Part shown: in pieces, positions 51,356-60,828 of the stretch
How the letters are laid out: every line of letters starts with the position of its first letter
Position numbering within the stretch: the first letter of the stretch is position 1
Assembly (NCBI RefSeq): GCF_008642335.1
Contig: NZ_CP029191.1
Location: 4,960,001-5,024,000 of the forward strand
DNA from: Streptomyces venezuelae
GTDB lineage: Bacteria > Actinomycetota > Actinomycetes > Streptomycetales > Streptomycetaceae
DNA length: 64,000 nucleotides
Direction: 5' to 3'
The notes under the pieces: model-generated
What the model saw: only the letters and a program-made list of their open reading frames with translations
Told to the model about the DNA's origin: nothing
The model's database searches: none
Made by a program: the position numbers and the translations under genes

Positions 51356-52021
51356 GTGCTGGGGGACGACGCGGAGCTGACCGCCGCGGTGCTTGCGGCA
51401 CAGGACGGGGACGAGACCGCGTTCCGGACTGTGTACCGCGCCGTGCACCCGCGGCTGTTGGGGTACGTACGCACGCTGGTCGCCGACCCGGACGCCGAGG
51501 ACGTCGCTTCCGAGGCCTGGCTGCAGATAGCGCGCGATCTCGACCGGTTCAGCGGTGACGCGGACCGGTTCCGGGGCTGGGCGGCGCGCATAGCGCGCAA
51601 CCGCGCCCTCGACCACATACGCATGCGGGGCCGCAGGCCCGCCGTGGGCGGCGACGAGTCGGAGCTGACGGGGAAGCCGGCCGACGCGGACACCGCGGGC
51701 GAGGCGATGGAGTCCCTCGCCACCAGTGAGGCGCTGGCCCTGATAGCGCAGCTGCCGCAGGACCAGGCGGAGGCCGTCGTGCTCCGCGTCGTCGTCGGTC
51801 TCGACGCGAAGACCGCGGCGCAGACCCTCGGCAAGCGGCCCGGAGCCGTCCGTACGGCGGCGCACCGAGGCCTCAAGCGGCTCGCGGAACTTCTCGGTCC
51901 GGAGGGGGCCGATCCCAAGGAGGCGCTGGGCGCCGTACCGCCACAGAGAGAGCCGCGCGGGTGCGCGGTGACGTCCGCCGGTGTGACGCAATCGCGTACG
52001 CGGACGCAGAAGGACATGTGA
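51356..52021 (+). CDS. ECF-type RNA polymerase sigma factor, copy 3 of 3
   Basis: A 221-residue sigma factor. Region 2 is FRTVYRAVHPRLLGYVRTLVADPDAEDVASEAWLQIARDLDRF and FRGWAARIARNRALDHIRMR. Region 4 is LPQDQAEAVVLRVVVGLDAKTAAQTLGKRPGAVRTAAHRGLKRLAELLG. It has a longer polar C-terminal tail than the other two. GTG 51356 is used; AGGA lies nine bases upstream. Its stop shares a base with the next start (TGATG), so the membrane protein downstream is translationally coupled and is the obvious anti-sigma candidate. Confidence 0.88.
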   Translation: MLGDDAELTAAVLAAQDGDETAFRTVYRAVHPRLLGYVRTLVADPDAEDVASEAWLQIARDLDRFSGDADRFRGWAARIARNRALDHIRMRGRRPAVGGDESELTGKPADADTAGEAMESLATSEALALIAQLPQDQAEAVVLRVVVGLDAKTAAQTLGKRPGAVRTAAHRGLKRLAELLGPEGADPKEALGAVPPQREPRGCAVTSAGVTQSRTRTQKDM

Positions 52022-53241
52022 TGGCCGACGAGCACCACAAGTGGCTGGACCGCGACGCGGCGGAGCGTCTGCTGCGCGGGGAGCCCCTCGAAGGCATCGA
52101 TTCCTCCGCGGACGTGAATGCGGACGTGAACGCGGACGTACAGGCGAACGCACCGGCGGACGCGCCTTCGGACGCGCGGGCGAACGCGGCGGCCGAGCGG
52201 CTCGCGCGGGCGCTCTCGGCGCTGGGCGGCGCGGGCGAGCAGGGCATGGCGGCTTCCTCCCGTGGACCGGCCTCTTCCGGTGGACCGGGTTCCTCCGGTG
52301 GACCGGGTTCCTCCGGTGAACTCCCGGGTGAGGCCGCCGCGTTGGCCGCCTTCCGTGCCGCACGCGCGGAGCGTGCGGACGCCGCCGGCGCCGTGCGGGG
52401 CGGCAGCTCCAGGACCGCGCCCTACGCGACGCCCGCGCACGAGGCCGCAGCGGGCGAGACCGTACGCCTGGGGCGGGCGGGCTACCGTCCGCGCCCCACC
52501 CGCTGGGGAAGACCCGTGCGCCTCGGCGTCGCCGCGGCCCTCGCGGCCTGCATGCTCGGCGGCGTCGCGGTGGCCGCGGGGACGGGCGTGCTGCCCTCGC
52601 CGTTCGGCGGGCACAGCAGCCCGGGACCCGCGGCGTCCGCGTCTCCCAAGACCACTCCGGAGGAGTCGCCGGCCTCTCCGACCGGCGCGGCCCGCGAGCC
52701 GTCCGAGGACCTCTCGCCCGACGAGACCACGGCACCCGACGACACCCCGACGGCGTCCCAGGAGCCGGTGAACAGCCCGCCGCCGGAGGCCGAGGCGGAC
52801 GACGACCACACCGGTGTCCCCCAGCAGCCGAGCGGCGACAGGACGCCGCCGCCCCGCCGCGACGAGGCGCGCAAGTGGTACCGCAAGGTGGTCGTCGCCT
52901 GCCGCGCCTACCGCAGCGGCGACCTCCAGGGCAAGAAGCGCCGCCGCCTGGAAGAGGCGGCCAAGGGGCCGGAGCGGGTGGAGGAGTTCTGCGGCCGGGT
53001 CCTCGGCGGCGGTGGCGCCGGTGGCGGCCGCCCCGGTGGCGGCGGCCAGCACGGCGGACAGGGCGGCGGCGACGGCGGCCACGACGGGGACGACGGCGAG
53101 AACGGCGGTGAGGAGGACGGGGGCTCCGGCGACGGCGGGGGCTCCGGCGGCGACGGTGGCCAGGTGCCGCCCGTCACCTCTCCCACCGCTCCGTACCCCG
53201 GCCCCACGACGTCGCGCAGCGCGCTGCCCTACTTCTCCTGA
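52021..53241 (+). CDS. Single-helix membrane protein coupled to ECF sigma gene, candidate anti-sigma factor
   Basis: A 406-residue low-complexity protein: acidic N-terminus starting ADEHHKWLDRDAAERLLRGEP, Ala/Asp repeats and Gly/Ser/Pro repeats, one membrane helix (LGVAAALAACMLGGVAVAAGTG, about residues 165-187), then a Pro/Thr/Glu-rich outside region. A small folded part follows (RKWYRKVVVACRAYRSGDLQGKKRRRLEEAAKGPERVEEFCGRVL) with two Cys, then a Gly/Asp tail. The layout (cytoplasmic N-terminus, one helix, coupled to a sigma gene) is that of an anti-sigma factor, but no conserved anti-sigma motif is seen. So the role is inferred from coupling only. Confidence 0.7.
   Translation: MADEHHKWLDRDAAERLLRGEPLEGIDSSADVNADVNADVQANAPADAPSDARANAAAERLARALSALGGAGEQGMAASSRGPASSGGPGSSGGPGSSGELPGEAAALAAFRAARAERADAAGAVRGGSSRTAPYATPAHEAAAGETVRLGRAGYRPRPTRWGRPVRLGVAAALAACMLGGVAVAAGTGVLPSPFGGHSSPGPAASASPKTTPEESPASPTGAAREPSEDLSPDETTAPDDTPTASQEPVNSPPPEAEADDDHTGVPQQPSGDRTPPPRRDEARKWYRKVVVACRAYRSGDLQGKKRRRLEEAAKGPERVEEFCGRVLGGGGAGGGRPGGGGQHGGQGGGDGGHDGDDGENGGEEDGGSGDGGGSGGDGGQVPPVTSPTAPYPGPTTSRSALPYFS
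52108..52143 (+). repeat. 12-bp in-frame tandem repeat
   Basis: GCGGACGTGAAT, GCGGACGTGAAC and GCGGACGTACAG follow one another (52108, 52120, 52132) and encode ADVN-ADVN-ADVQ in the membrane protein's N-terminus. Confidence 0.8.
52255..52320 (+). repeat. 18-bp in-frame tandem repeat
   Basis: Three full 18-base units starting at 52255, 52273 and 52291 (e.g. TCCTCCGGTGGACCGGGT) plus a partial fourth encode SS-G-GPG repeats in the same gene. Copy number is likely to vary between strains. Confidence 0.82.
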
Positions 53242-53373
53242 GGCCCGTCACTGCCCCGCTCCAGCAAAGGTGTGACGTTTTTCGAGGGCTCGGCGCAGTA
53301 AGAAGTGAGCCGACTGGTCATCGGCCCGCGCACGAGCCGGGGGTTCCCCCCGTACCTTCGGCTCCGTGCCACC

Positions 53374-53412
53374 GGCGTGGGCGGGATACGTTCCCCCGAT
53401 CCCGCCCACGCC
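53374..53412. terminator. Bidirectional hairpin terminator
   Basis: A perfect 14-bp stem (GGCGTGGGCGGGAT at 53374-53387 with ATCCCGCCCACGCC at 53399-53412) and 11-base loop lies in the 192-base gap between the convergent membrane-protein and L,D-transpeptidase genes. Confidence 0.88.
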
Positions 53413-53433
53413 GCCTTACGCGCAGATGACGCG

Positions 53434-54321
53434 TCACTTGTAGATGACGACCCGGTCGCCCTTCCGCACCTGCGCGAACAGGCTCGCGATCTTCTTCTCG
53501 TCCCTGACGTTCACGCACCCGTGCGACCCGCCCGCGTACCCCCTGGCCGCGAAGTCCGCCGAGAAGTGCACGGCCTGGCCGCCGCTGAAGAACATCGCGT
53601 ACGGCATCGGTGTGTCGTAGAGCGTCGAGACGTGGTGCCGGGACTTCCAGTAGACGTCGAACGTGCCCTCGCGGGTCGGCGTGTACTGCGACCCGAACCG
53701 CACGTCCATCGTCGACATCGCTCTGCCGTCGATCATCCACGTCAGGGTGCGGCTGCTCTTGGCGATGCACAGGACCCGCCCGGTCAGGCACCGCTTGTCG
53801 GGTTTCGCGGGCGGCATCCCGCCGCCCGCGTACAGCTCGGACCGCGTCGGCTCGCGCGTCATGCCGAGCAGCCGCTGCCAGGTGCCGGTGTCCGTGACGC
53901 CGGTGACGGCCAGGCCGCGCTTGGCCTGGAAGCCCTTGACGGCGGCGACGGTGACGGGCCCGTACGTCCCGGTGGGGTTCTCGCCGAACCAGGCGATCTG
54001 CCGCAGCCTCGCCTGCAGCTCCCGCACCTGCTTGCCCGCGTCCCCCTTCTCCATGAGCGTCTTCCCGGGTTCGGGGGCGGGCGCGGGCGTGGGGGCGGAC
54101 GTGGGGGTGTGCGGCGCCGGATCCCGCGCCGGGGTCTTCGTGGGTGTCCGCGCCGGAGTCCGTGGCGGGGCCTCGGCCGGCGTCGGCGTACGCGTCGCCG
54201 TCCTCCCGGGCTTCCCGTCCTCGGCGCCCGGCCCCCCTTCCGCGTCCACCGCGACCGCCTTGCACCCCGCCACCAGGACCAGTGCCGCCACGGCCCCCGC
54301 CGATATCGCGCCCCTGCCCAT
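53434..54321 (-). CDS. L,D-transpeptidase lipoprotein with peptidoglycan-binding domain
   Basis: A 295-residue exported enzyme that makes 3-3 crosslinks or attaches proteins to peptidoglycan. A lipobox (LVAGCK) follows a short signal; ATG 54321 fits this and has GGGGG before it, while a longer ATG frame at 54453 adds 44 unlikely residues. After a Pro/Thr linker comes a PG_binding_1 domain ([15 protein letters not shown] to TGTWQRLLG). The YkuD domain follows, with the catalytic motif in [23 protein letters not shown] (His, then S-H-G-C). All active residues are intact. Confidence 0.9.
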   Translation of the reverse strand: MGRGAISAGAVAALVLVAGCKAVAVDAEGGPGAEDGKPGRTATRTPTPAEAPPRTPARTPTKTPARDPAPHTPTSAPTPAPAPEPGKTLMEKGDAGKQVRELQARLRQIAWFGENPTGTYGPVTVAAVKGFQAKRGLAVTGVTDTGTWQRLLGMTREPTRSELYAGGGMPPAKPDKRCLTGRVLCIAKSSRTLTWMIDGRAMSTMDVRFGSQYTPTREGTFDVYWKSRHHVSTLYDTPMPYAMFFSGGQAVHFSADFAARGYAGGSHGCVNVRDEKKIASLFAQVRKGDRVVIYK

Positions 54322-54444
54322 CACGCCCCCGTGCTCGTAGACGACTTCGCGGACCACTCGCTGAACACCATGCACCACACTCCTCGAAGTGTTTCCCGGT
54401 TTGCCGCGAGTGACGCGTCGCGTACGCGGGCGCAAGCTGGACGC

Positions 54445-56025
<1,581 letters not shown>

Positions 56026-56119
56026 GGACTCAGTCGGCACTCCGGACGGATTTCTCCTCCTGTGTCCGGCCGGCGGACACGACTGTTCCCGTGCCACACA
56101 CCCGTGCGACACTCCGGCC

Positions 56120-56782
56120 ATGCTGGGTGTCACCGATCTTCCGACCTATCTCGCGGGCCTCGCCCTGATCATTCTGCTTCCGGGGCCGAACTCGCTGTAC
56201 GTCCTCTCCGTCGCCGCCCGGCGCGGTGTCCGCACCGGCTATACGGCCGCCGCGGGCGTCTGGTGCGGCGACACCGTCCTGATGACGCTGTCGGCGGCCG
56301 GTGTCGCCTCGCTGCTGCAGGCCAACGCGCTGCTCTTCGGGATCGTGAAGTACGCGGGCGCCGGGTATCTGACCTGGCTCGCGATCGGGATGATGCGGGC
56401 CGCGTGGAGCATGTGGAAGGTGCGGCGGGAGCGGACCGCGGAGACCGCGGTCGGGCCCGAGCAGGGTGACGCCGCGGCGGGGGAGCGGCCGTTCCGCAGG
56501 GCGCTGGTGATCAGCCTGCTCAACCCGAAGGCGATCCTGTTCTTCATCGCCTTCTTCGTGCAGTTCGTCGACCCGGGCTACGCCTACCCCGCCCTCTCCT
56601 TCGTCGTGCTCGGCGCCTTCGCCCAGCTCGCGAGCTTCCTCTACCTCACCGCCCTGATCTTCAGCGGTACGAAGCTCTCCGCCGCGTTCCGCCGCCGCAA
56701 GCGGCTCTCGGCCGGGGCCACGTCGGCGGCGGGCGCGCTGTTCCTCGGCTTCGCGGTGAAGCTGTCGATCTCTAGCGTGTGA
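56120..56782 (+). CDS. LysE/RhtB-family amino-acid exporter
   Basis: A 220-residue protein with six membrane helices. The family opening YLAGLALIILLPGPNSLYVLSVAARRGVRTGYTAAAGVWCGD is clear, and a second block FRRALVISLLNPKAILFFIAFFVQF starts the C-terminal half. The sequence is closest in style to leucine-efflux (LeuE) members. A charged loop (residues 95-125) separates the halves. ATG 56120 has no clear ribosome site. Its last 11 bases overlap the end of the convergent merR gene. Confidence 0.87.
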   Translation: MLGVTDLPTYLAGLALIILLPGPNSLYVLSVAARRGVRTGYTAAAGVWCGDTVLMTLSAAGVASLLQANALLFGIVKYAGAGYLTWLAIGMMRAAWSMWKVRRERTAETAVGPEQGDAAAGERPFRRALVISLLNPKAILFFIAFFVQFVDPGYAYPALSFVVLGAFAQLASFLYLTALIFSGTKLSAAFRRRKRLSAGATSAAGALFLGFAVKLSISSV

Positions 56783-57167
56783 CGGTGTCGGTGAGCGGCG
56801 GGTAGCTGTCGCCGCCCATCCGGTCGGCCGCGTCGATGTACGCGGTCAGCGCCTCGCGGGACCGGGCGATCCGCTCCATCTGGTCGTCGAGCCGCCGCAG
56901 CCGCGACCGCATCGCGCCCAGCAGCTCGGGGCAGCCCGGCAGTTCGGGGACCTCCCCCACGGCGCAGGGCAGCACGTACGCGATGTCCTCGGAGGACAGA
57001 CCGGCGCCCAGCAGGTGCCGGATCTGCCGCACCCGCAGCACGGCGCTCTCGGCGTACTCGCGGTACCCGTTCGCGCCGCGCTCCGCCTCCAGCAGGCCCT
57101 GGGCCTCGTAGTAGCGCAACTGGTGGGCGTTGACGCCCGTCAGACGGCCCAGTTCCCCGATCCGCAT
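56772..57167 (-). CDS. MerR-family regulator
   Basis: A 131-residue MerR protein: winged helix MRIGELGRLTGVNAHQLRYYEAQGLLEAERGANGYREY, coiled-coil dimer helix RLRRLDDQMERIARSREALTAYI. Two cysteines (LPCAVG and PGCPE) might bind a metal or thiol reagent, but the Cys4 cluster of SoxR and the metal-site pattern of MerR/CueR are absent. It is divergent from an imine-reductase-like gene, whose promoter carries the 19-base spacer typical of MerR activation. The start has GAGGA five bases upstream. Confidence 0.88.
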   Translation of the reverse strand: MRIGELGRLTGVNAHQLRYYEAQGLLEAERGANGYREYAESAVLRVRQIRHLLGAGLSSEDIAYVLPCAVGEVPELPGCPELLGAMRSRLRRLDDQMERIARSREALTAYIDAADRMGGDSYPPLTDTVTR

Positions 57168-57179
57168 CAGAATCCTCGC

Positions 57180-57210
57180 TTGACCTTCATACCGGTATCA
57201 ACGTTGACGA
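57180..57210 (+). promoter_or_regulatory. MerR-type promoter with 19-bp spacer
   Basis: TTGACC (57180-57185) and TGACGA (57205-57210) are separated by 19 bases. A perfect ATACCGGTAT palindrome (57189-57198) sits within the spacer. A long spacer with central dyad is the hallmark of MerR-activated promoters. The -10 ends seven bases before the imine-reductase ATG, so its mRNA is probably leaderless. Confidence 0.65.
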
Positions 57211-57217
57211 TGCTGTC

Positions 57218-58150
57218 ATGAACAACGGACACGAGATCAGCGATTCCGCGCGGGCCATGCACGCCGAGCCCGCGCCCGTCACCGTCATCGGACTCGGGCT
57301 GATGGGTCAGGCCCTCGCCGGTGCCTTCCTGCGGGCCGGGCACCCCACCACCGTCTGGAACCGCACCGCCTCCAAGGCCGACCGGCTGGTCGCCGAGGGC
57401 GCCCGCCTCGCACCCACCGCCGGCGACGCGCTCCGGGCGGGCCCCTTGGCAGTCGTCTGCCTCACCGACTACGCCGCCGTCCGTGAACTCCTCGGTGCGA
57501 ACGAGGACGCCCTCGCCGGCACGACCCTGGTGAACCTCACCTCCGGCGACTCGGCCCAGGCGCGGGAGGCCGCGCGTTGGGCAAAGAAGCTGGGCGCGCG
57601 CTACCTCGACGGGGCCATCATGGCCATCCCGTCGGCCATCGGCACCGCCGATGCGGTCGTGCTGCACAGCGGTCCCGCCCCGGACTTCGCGGCGCACGAG
57701 CCGACGCTCGCCGCGCTCGGCACGGTCACCCACCTCGGCACGGACCACGGCCTGGCGGCCCTGTACGACGTGGCGGGCCTGGCCATGATGTGGAGCGTCC
57801 TGAACGCCTGGCTCCAGGGCACCGCCCTGCTCAGGACGGCCGGCGTGGACGCCGCCGCGTACGCGCCGTTCGCGCGGCAGATCGCCGCCGGTGTCGCCGA
57901 GTGGCTGCCGGGCTACGCCGAGCAGATCGACGGCGGATCCTTCCCCGCCGAGGTGTCCGCCCTGGAGACCGACGCGCGGGCGATGGCGCACATGGTCGAG
58001 GAGAGCGAGGCGGCGGGTGTCAACGCCGAACTGCCCAGACTGATCCAGTCGATGGCGGCCCGCGCGATCGCGGCGGGGCACGGCGCGGAGCAGTACCCCG
58101 TGCTGATCGAGGAGTTCAGCAGGCCCGGGGTACCTGACACCGGTCAGTGA
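57218..58150 (+). CDS. NADPH-dependent imine reductase/beta-hydroxyacid-dehydrogenase-like protein
   Basis: A 310-residue protein. A Rossmann fold with TVIGLGLMGQALAGAFLRAGHPTTVWNRTASKAD (the NRT after the second strand suits NADPH) is followed by VNLTSGDSAQAREAARWAKKLGARYLDGAIMAIPSAIG, typical of imine reductases. The C-terminal helical dimer domain starts near residue 175. The catalytic Lys of hydroxyisobutyrate dehydrogenases is not kept in place, which also favours imine reductase. Natural substrate unknown. Divergent MerR gene and a 19-base-spacer promoter indicate inducible expression. Its end overlaps the convergent MarR gene by seven bases. Confidence 0.83.
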   Translation: MNNGHEISDSARAMHAEPAPVTVIGLGLMGQALAGAFLRAGHPTTVWNRTASKADRLVAEGARLAPTAGDALRAGPLAVVCLTDYAAVRELLGANEDALAGTTLVNLTSGDSAQAREAARWAKKLGARYLDGAIMAIPSAIGTADAVVLHSGPAPDFAAHEPTLAALGTVTHLGTDHGLAALYDVAGLAMMWSVLNAWLQGTALLRTAGVDAAAYAPFARQIAAGVAEWLPGYAEQIDGGSFPAEVSALETDARAMAHMVEESEAAGVNAELPRLIQSMAARAIAAGHGAEQYPVLIEEFSRPGVPDTGQ

Positions 58151-58614
58151 TGCCAGGCCGAACCCCCCACGTTGTGGATCATGCGCTGGAGGACCTTCAG
58201 CGTGCGGACGTAGTCCTCGTCCGTGATGCCCTCGTGGATCTGCGCGCGGACCGCCTTCTGGCGTTCGGCCACGCGGGCCTGGAGGGCGCGGCCCTCGTCG
58301 GTGAGGGCGATGCGGTCCGTACCGGAGACGCCGCTGACGAGGCCGCGGTCGCGCAGGGCGTCGACGCTGTGCACCAGGGCGCCCTCGCCGACCTCCAGGT
58401 ACCCCTTCAGGACGGCCACGACCTCGTCCCGGGGTCTTCCCTCGGGGGCGTGGAGGAGCTGGTTCAGGATCCACCACTGGGGCTGGGTGAGTCCCATCTC
58501 GGCGAGCATCGTGCGGATGTGGTGGACGACGGCCGCGCCGGCGGCGGAACTCCAGTAGCCGACGGGCTGGTTGGCGAGGTCCTGGTCACTGTGCGAGTAC
58601 GCGAATGCTGTCAT
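58144..58614 (-). CDS. MarR-family regulator under a SoxR-type promoter
   Basis: A 156-residue winged-helix protein: AAGAAVVHHIRTMLAEMGLTQPQWWILNQLL, recognition helix region DEVVAVLKGYLEVGEGALVHSVDALRDRGLV, and DRIALTDEGRALQARVAER. The start ATG 58614 has GAGGG upstream. Its promoter carries a SoxR-like dyad, so it may be switched on by redox-active compounds. Whether the gene controls the adjacent monooxygenase, the imine reductase or distant genes is open. It overlaps the imine reductase end by seven bases. Confidence 0.85.
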   Translation of the reverse strand: MTAFAYSHSDQDLANQPVGYWSSAAGAAVVHHIRTMLAEMGLTQPQWWILNQLLHAPEGRPRDEVVAVLKGYLEVGEGALVHSVDALRDRGLVSGVSGTDRIALTDEGRALQARVAERQKAVRAQIHEGITDEDYVRTLKVLQRMIHNVGGSAWHH

Positions 58615-58621
58615 GCCCTCG

Positions 58622-58652
58622 AACGTAGAACCTCAAGGAGACTTGAGGTCAA
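58622..58652 (-). promoter_or_regulatory. SoxR-box-like promoter of the marR gene
   Basis: On the minus strand TTGACC (58652-58647) and TACGTT (58627-58622) are 19 bases apart. Within and overlapping lies ACCTCAAGTCTCCTTGAGGT (58649-58630), with perfect 8-bp arms. CCTCAAG-N4-CTTGAGG is the arm pattern of the E. coli soxS SoxR box and of Streptomyces SoxR targets. The stop codon of the upstream monooxygenase gene lies in the box. Confidence 0.78.
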
Positions 58653-60118
58653 GAGGTGAAGGGGACACCGCAGCGTGCCAGGTACGCGGTGAGGCCGTCC
58701 CGGGCGTCCGCGCCCGCCCAGCCGACGTATCCGTCCGGGCGGACCAGGAACAGGCCCTTCCCGTAGGGCTCGTACGCCGGGATCGCGTGGACGTGGACCG
58801 ACTCGCCCGGCAGCGGCGGCAGGTCCGCGTCCGTCCCCACCGCAAGCAGCGTGAAGTGCGGACCCCGGAACGCGTCGAAGAGGGTGCCCGTGCCGTACGG
58901 GCCGTCCGGCGCCCGGTCGCCCGCCCGCAGCGACGCCTCCTCCGGCACGCCCTCGCGCGTGTCCACCGTCAGTGAACTCTCGCGGTAGCCGATGCCGAGC
59001 TGACGCGTGGCCGCGCCGCGGCGCGCCTCGCCGCGGTGGATGCGGGTGGACAGGCCCAGCATCTGCGCGGCGTTGGGCAGCCGCTCCTCCTCGTACGTGT
59101 CGAGGAGGGCGTCCGGCGCGCCGTGCCGGAGCACCGCGCCGAGCTTCCAGCCCAGGTTGTACGCGTCCTGGACGCTCGTGTTCAGGCCCTGGCCGCCCGC
59201 CGGCGAGTGGACGTGCGCCGCGTCCCCGGCCAGGAAGACGCGGCCCTCGCGGAAGCGGTCCGCCAGCGCCGCGCGCGGCCGGAAGTCGGAGGACCAGCGG
59301 ACTTCGGTGACGTCGTCCGCGGTCAGGTGCGTACGGGCGGCGACGAGGTCGCGTATGCCCTGGGGGGAGAGGTCGGGCGTGGTCCCGGCCGGGAACTGGG
59401 CGGTCAGCTGGAAGTCGGGCGTGCCGGCCAGCGGGCAGAGCGCCGTGTACAGGCCGCTGTCGTCGGTCGCGGGGAACATGTGCCAGTTGTCGCGGTCGAG
59501 CGCGGGGACGCGGACGTCGGCCACCAGGACCGGGTTCGGGTCCACCGTCTCGCCGGACATCGCGATGCCCAGCTCCCGGCGCAGGAAGGAGCGGCCGCCG
59601 TCCGCCGCCACGGCGTACGCCGCGCGCACCGAAGCCCCCGTCGAGAGGCGGGCGGTCACCCCTTCGGCGTCCTGGGCGAAGCCGGTGACCTCCGCGTCGA
59701 ACACCACGTCGCCGCCCAGCTCCCGCAGGCGGGCCAGGAGGATCTCCTGCGTGCGCCACTGGGGGAGCATCCACGGGGTGGTGTACGGCGCGGTCTCCGT
59801 CGGCTCCGGTTCGTCGAACATCCGGTACTCGCCCTGCCGTTCGCCGTCCCGCCACACCATGCCCACGGGGATGCGGCCGCCCGACGCGAGGACCGCGCCG
59901 ACGACGCCGAGGTCGTCGAAGACCTCCATGGTGCGGGGCTGCAGCCCCTTGCCGCGCGAGCCGGGGAACAGGGCGGGGGCGCGCTCGACGACGAGGGCGG
60001 GCACGTCGCGGCGCGCCAGGTCGCAGGCGAGGGCGAGGCCGGTGGGGCCCGCGCCGACGATGAGTACGCCGGTGGACAGGGCGTCGCCGACGGTTTCCTT
60101 AACGTTGTTAAGTGCCAT
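58649..60118 (-). CDS. FAD-dependent aromatic monooxygenase (PheA/TfdB type)
   Basis: A 489-residue class A flavin hydroxylase. The FAD motifs are VLIVGAGPTGLALACDLARRDVPALVVER, the DG motif YAVAADGGRSFLRRELG and GRVFLAGDAAHVHSPAGGQGLNTSVQDAYNLGWKL. The thioredoxin-like C-terminal domain runs from about 380. Family members act on phenols, polyketides or rifamycins; substrate is unknown here. It is divergent from a TetR repressor, and one operator copy falls inside its first codons, so it is likely induced by its substrate. ATG 60118 is preceded by GAGG at very short spacing. Confidence 0.9.
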   Translation of the reverse strand: MALNNVKETVGDALSTGVLIVGAGPTGLALACDLARRDVPALVVERAPALFPGSRGKGLQPRTMEVFDDLGVVGAVLASGGRIPVGMVWRDGERQGEYRMFDEPEPTETAPYTTPWMLPQWRTQEILLARLRELGGDVVFDAEVTGFAQDAEGVTARLSTGASVRAAYAVAADGGRSFLRRELGIAMSGETVDPNPVLVADVRVPALDRDNWHMFPATDDSGLYTALCPLAGTPDFQLTAQFPAGTTPDLSPQGIRDLVAARTHLTADDVTEVRWSSDFRPRAALADRFREGRVFLAGDAAHVHSPAGGQGLNTSVQDAYNLGWKLGAVLRHGAPDALLDTYEEERLPNAAQMLGLSTRIHRGEARRGAATRQLGIGYRESSLTVDTREGVPEEASLRAGDRAPDGPYGTGTLFDAFRGPHFTLLAVGTDADLPPLPGESVHVHAIPAYEPYGKGLFLVRPDGYVGWAGADARDGLTAYLARCGVPFTS

Positions 60119-60155
60119 GCCTCGAAGCCTGCGCTTAACGGTGTTAAATTGTCAA
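60099..60155. promoter_or_regulatory. Twin TetR operators and monooxygenase promoter
   Basis: TTAACGTTGTTAA (60099-60111) and TTAACGGTGTTAA (60135-60147) share the TTAAC-N3-GTTAA dyad. The second lies in the 18-base spacer of a minus-strand promoter (TTGACA 60155-60150, CAGGCT 60131-60126) for the monooxygenase. It also overlaps a TTAAAT -10-like box (60144-60149) for the divergent tetR. The first overlaps codons 3-7 of the monooxygenase gene. Confidence 0.82.
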
Positions 60156-60156
60156 G

Positions 60157-60828
60157 GTGGCGACGACGAAGCTGGACCGGACCCGAGTGGCGCGCACCGC
60201 GCTCGACCTGCTGAACGAGACAGGCCTCGAAGGGCTGACGCTGCGCGCCATCGCCCAGCGCCTCGACGTGAAGGCACCTGCCCTGTACTGGCACTTCAAG
60301 GACAAGCAGGCGCTGCTCGACGAGATGGCGACCGAGATGATGCGGCGGATGAGCGAGGACTTCCTGTCCGCGCCGGACGCCGACTGGCGGGTCGCGCTCA
60401 CCGAAGCGATGCGGGGCCTGCGCGCCCACCTGCTGCGCTACCGCGACGGCGCGAAGGTCTTCAGCGGCACGCACTACACGGACCTGTCGTACGCGGCCCC
60501 GATGGAGGCCCATCTGCGGGTCCTCGCCGGAGCCGGGTTCGCGCCGGACGCGGCCGCGCGCGCCTGGTTCACCGTGTACAACTACACGATCGGTTTCGTC
60601 ATCGAGGAGCAGGCCGCGGGCCCCGCACCCGGCCGGGGCGAGGGCGGCTACGACCTCGCGGCGCGCGCCGAGCGCCTCGCCGCGTACCCGCTGGCCGCGG
60701 CGGCGGGCGAAGTGATGTTCCGCTCGCACGACCGCGGCTTCGAGGAAGGCCTCGCGACGATCGTGACGGGGATCGGCGCGACGCTCGCTACTTCGACGCA
60801 GACGGGTTCGGAGCGGGGCCCCGGTTGA
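60157..60828 (+). CDS. TetR-family repressor (TetR/TetR_C-like)
   Basis: A 223-residue regulator. HTH: TRVARTALDLLNETGLEGLTLRAIAQRLDVKAPALYWHFKDKQALLDEMA. The C-terminal domain with FTVYNYTIGFVIEEQAAG is of the tetracycline-repressor subclass that controls efflux or hydroxylase genes. GTG 60157 gives the family N-terminus; the -10-like TTAAAT just upstream suggests a leaderless message. It probably represses the divergent monooxygenase and itself. Its last 41 bases overlap the end of the convergent acyltransferase gene. Confidence 0.9.
   Translation: MATTKLDRTRVARTALDLLNETGLEGLTLRAIAQRLDVKAPALYWHFKDKQALLDEMATEMMRRMSEDFLSAPDADWRVALTEAMRGLRAHLLRYRDGAKVFSGTHYTDLSYAAPMEAHLRVLAGAGFAPDAAARAWFTVYNYTIGFVIEEQAAGPAPGRGEGGYDLAARAERLAAYPLAAAAGEVMFRSHDRGFEEGLATIVTGIGATLATSTQTGSERGPG

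Noticed and set aside
56772..57167. MerR protein as the local SoxR
   Set aside because: Only two cysteines, without the SoxR C-x2-C-x-C-x5-C cluster.
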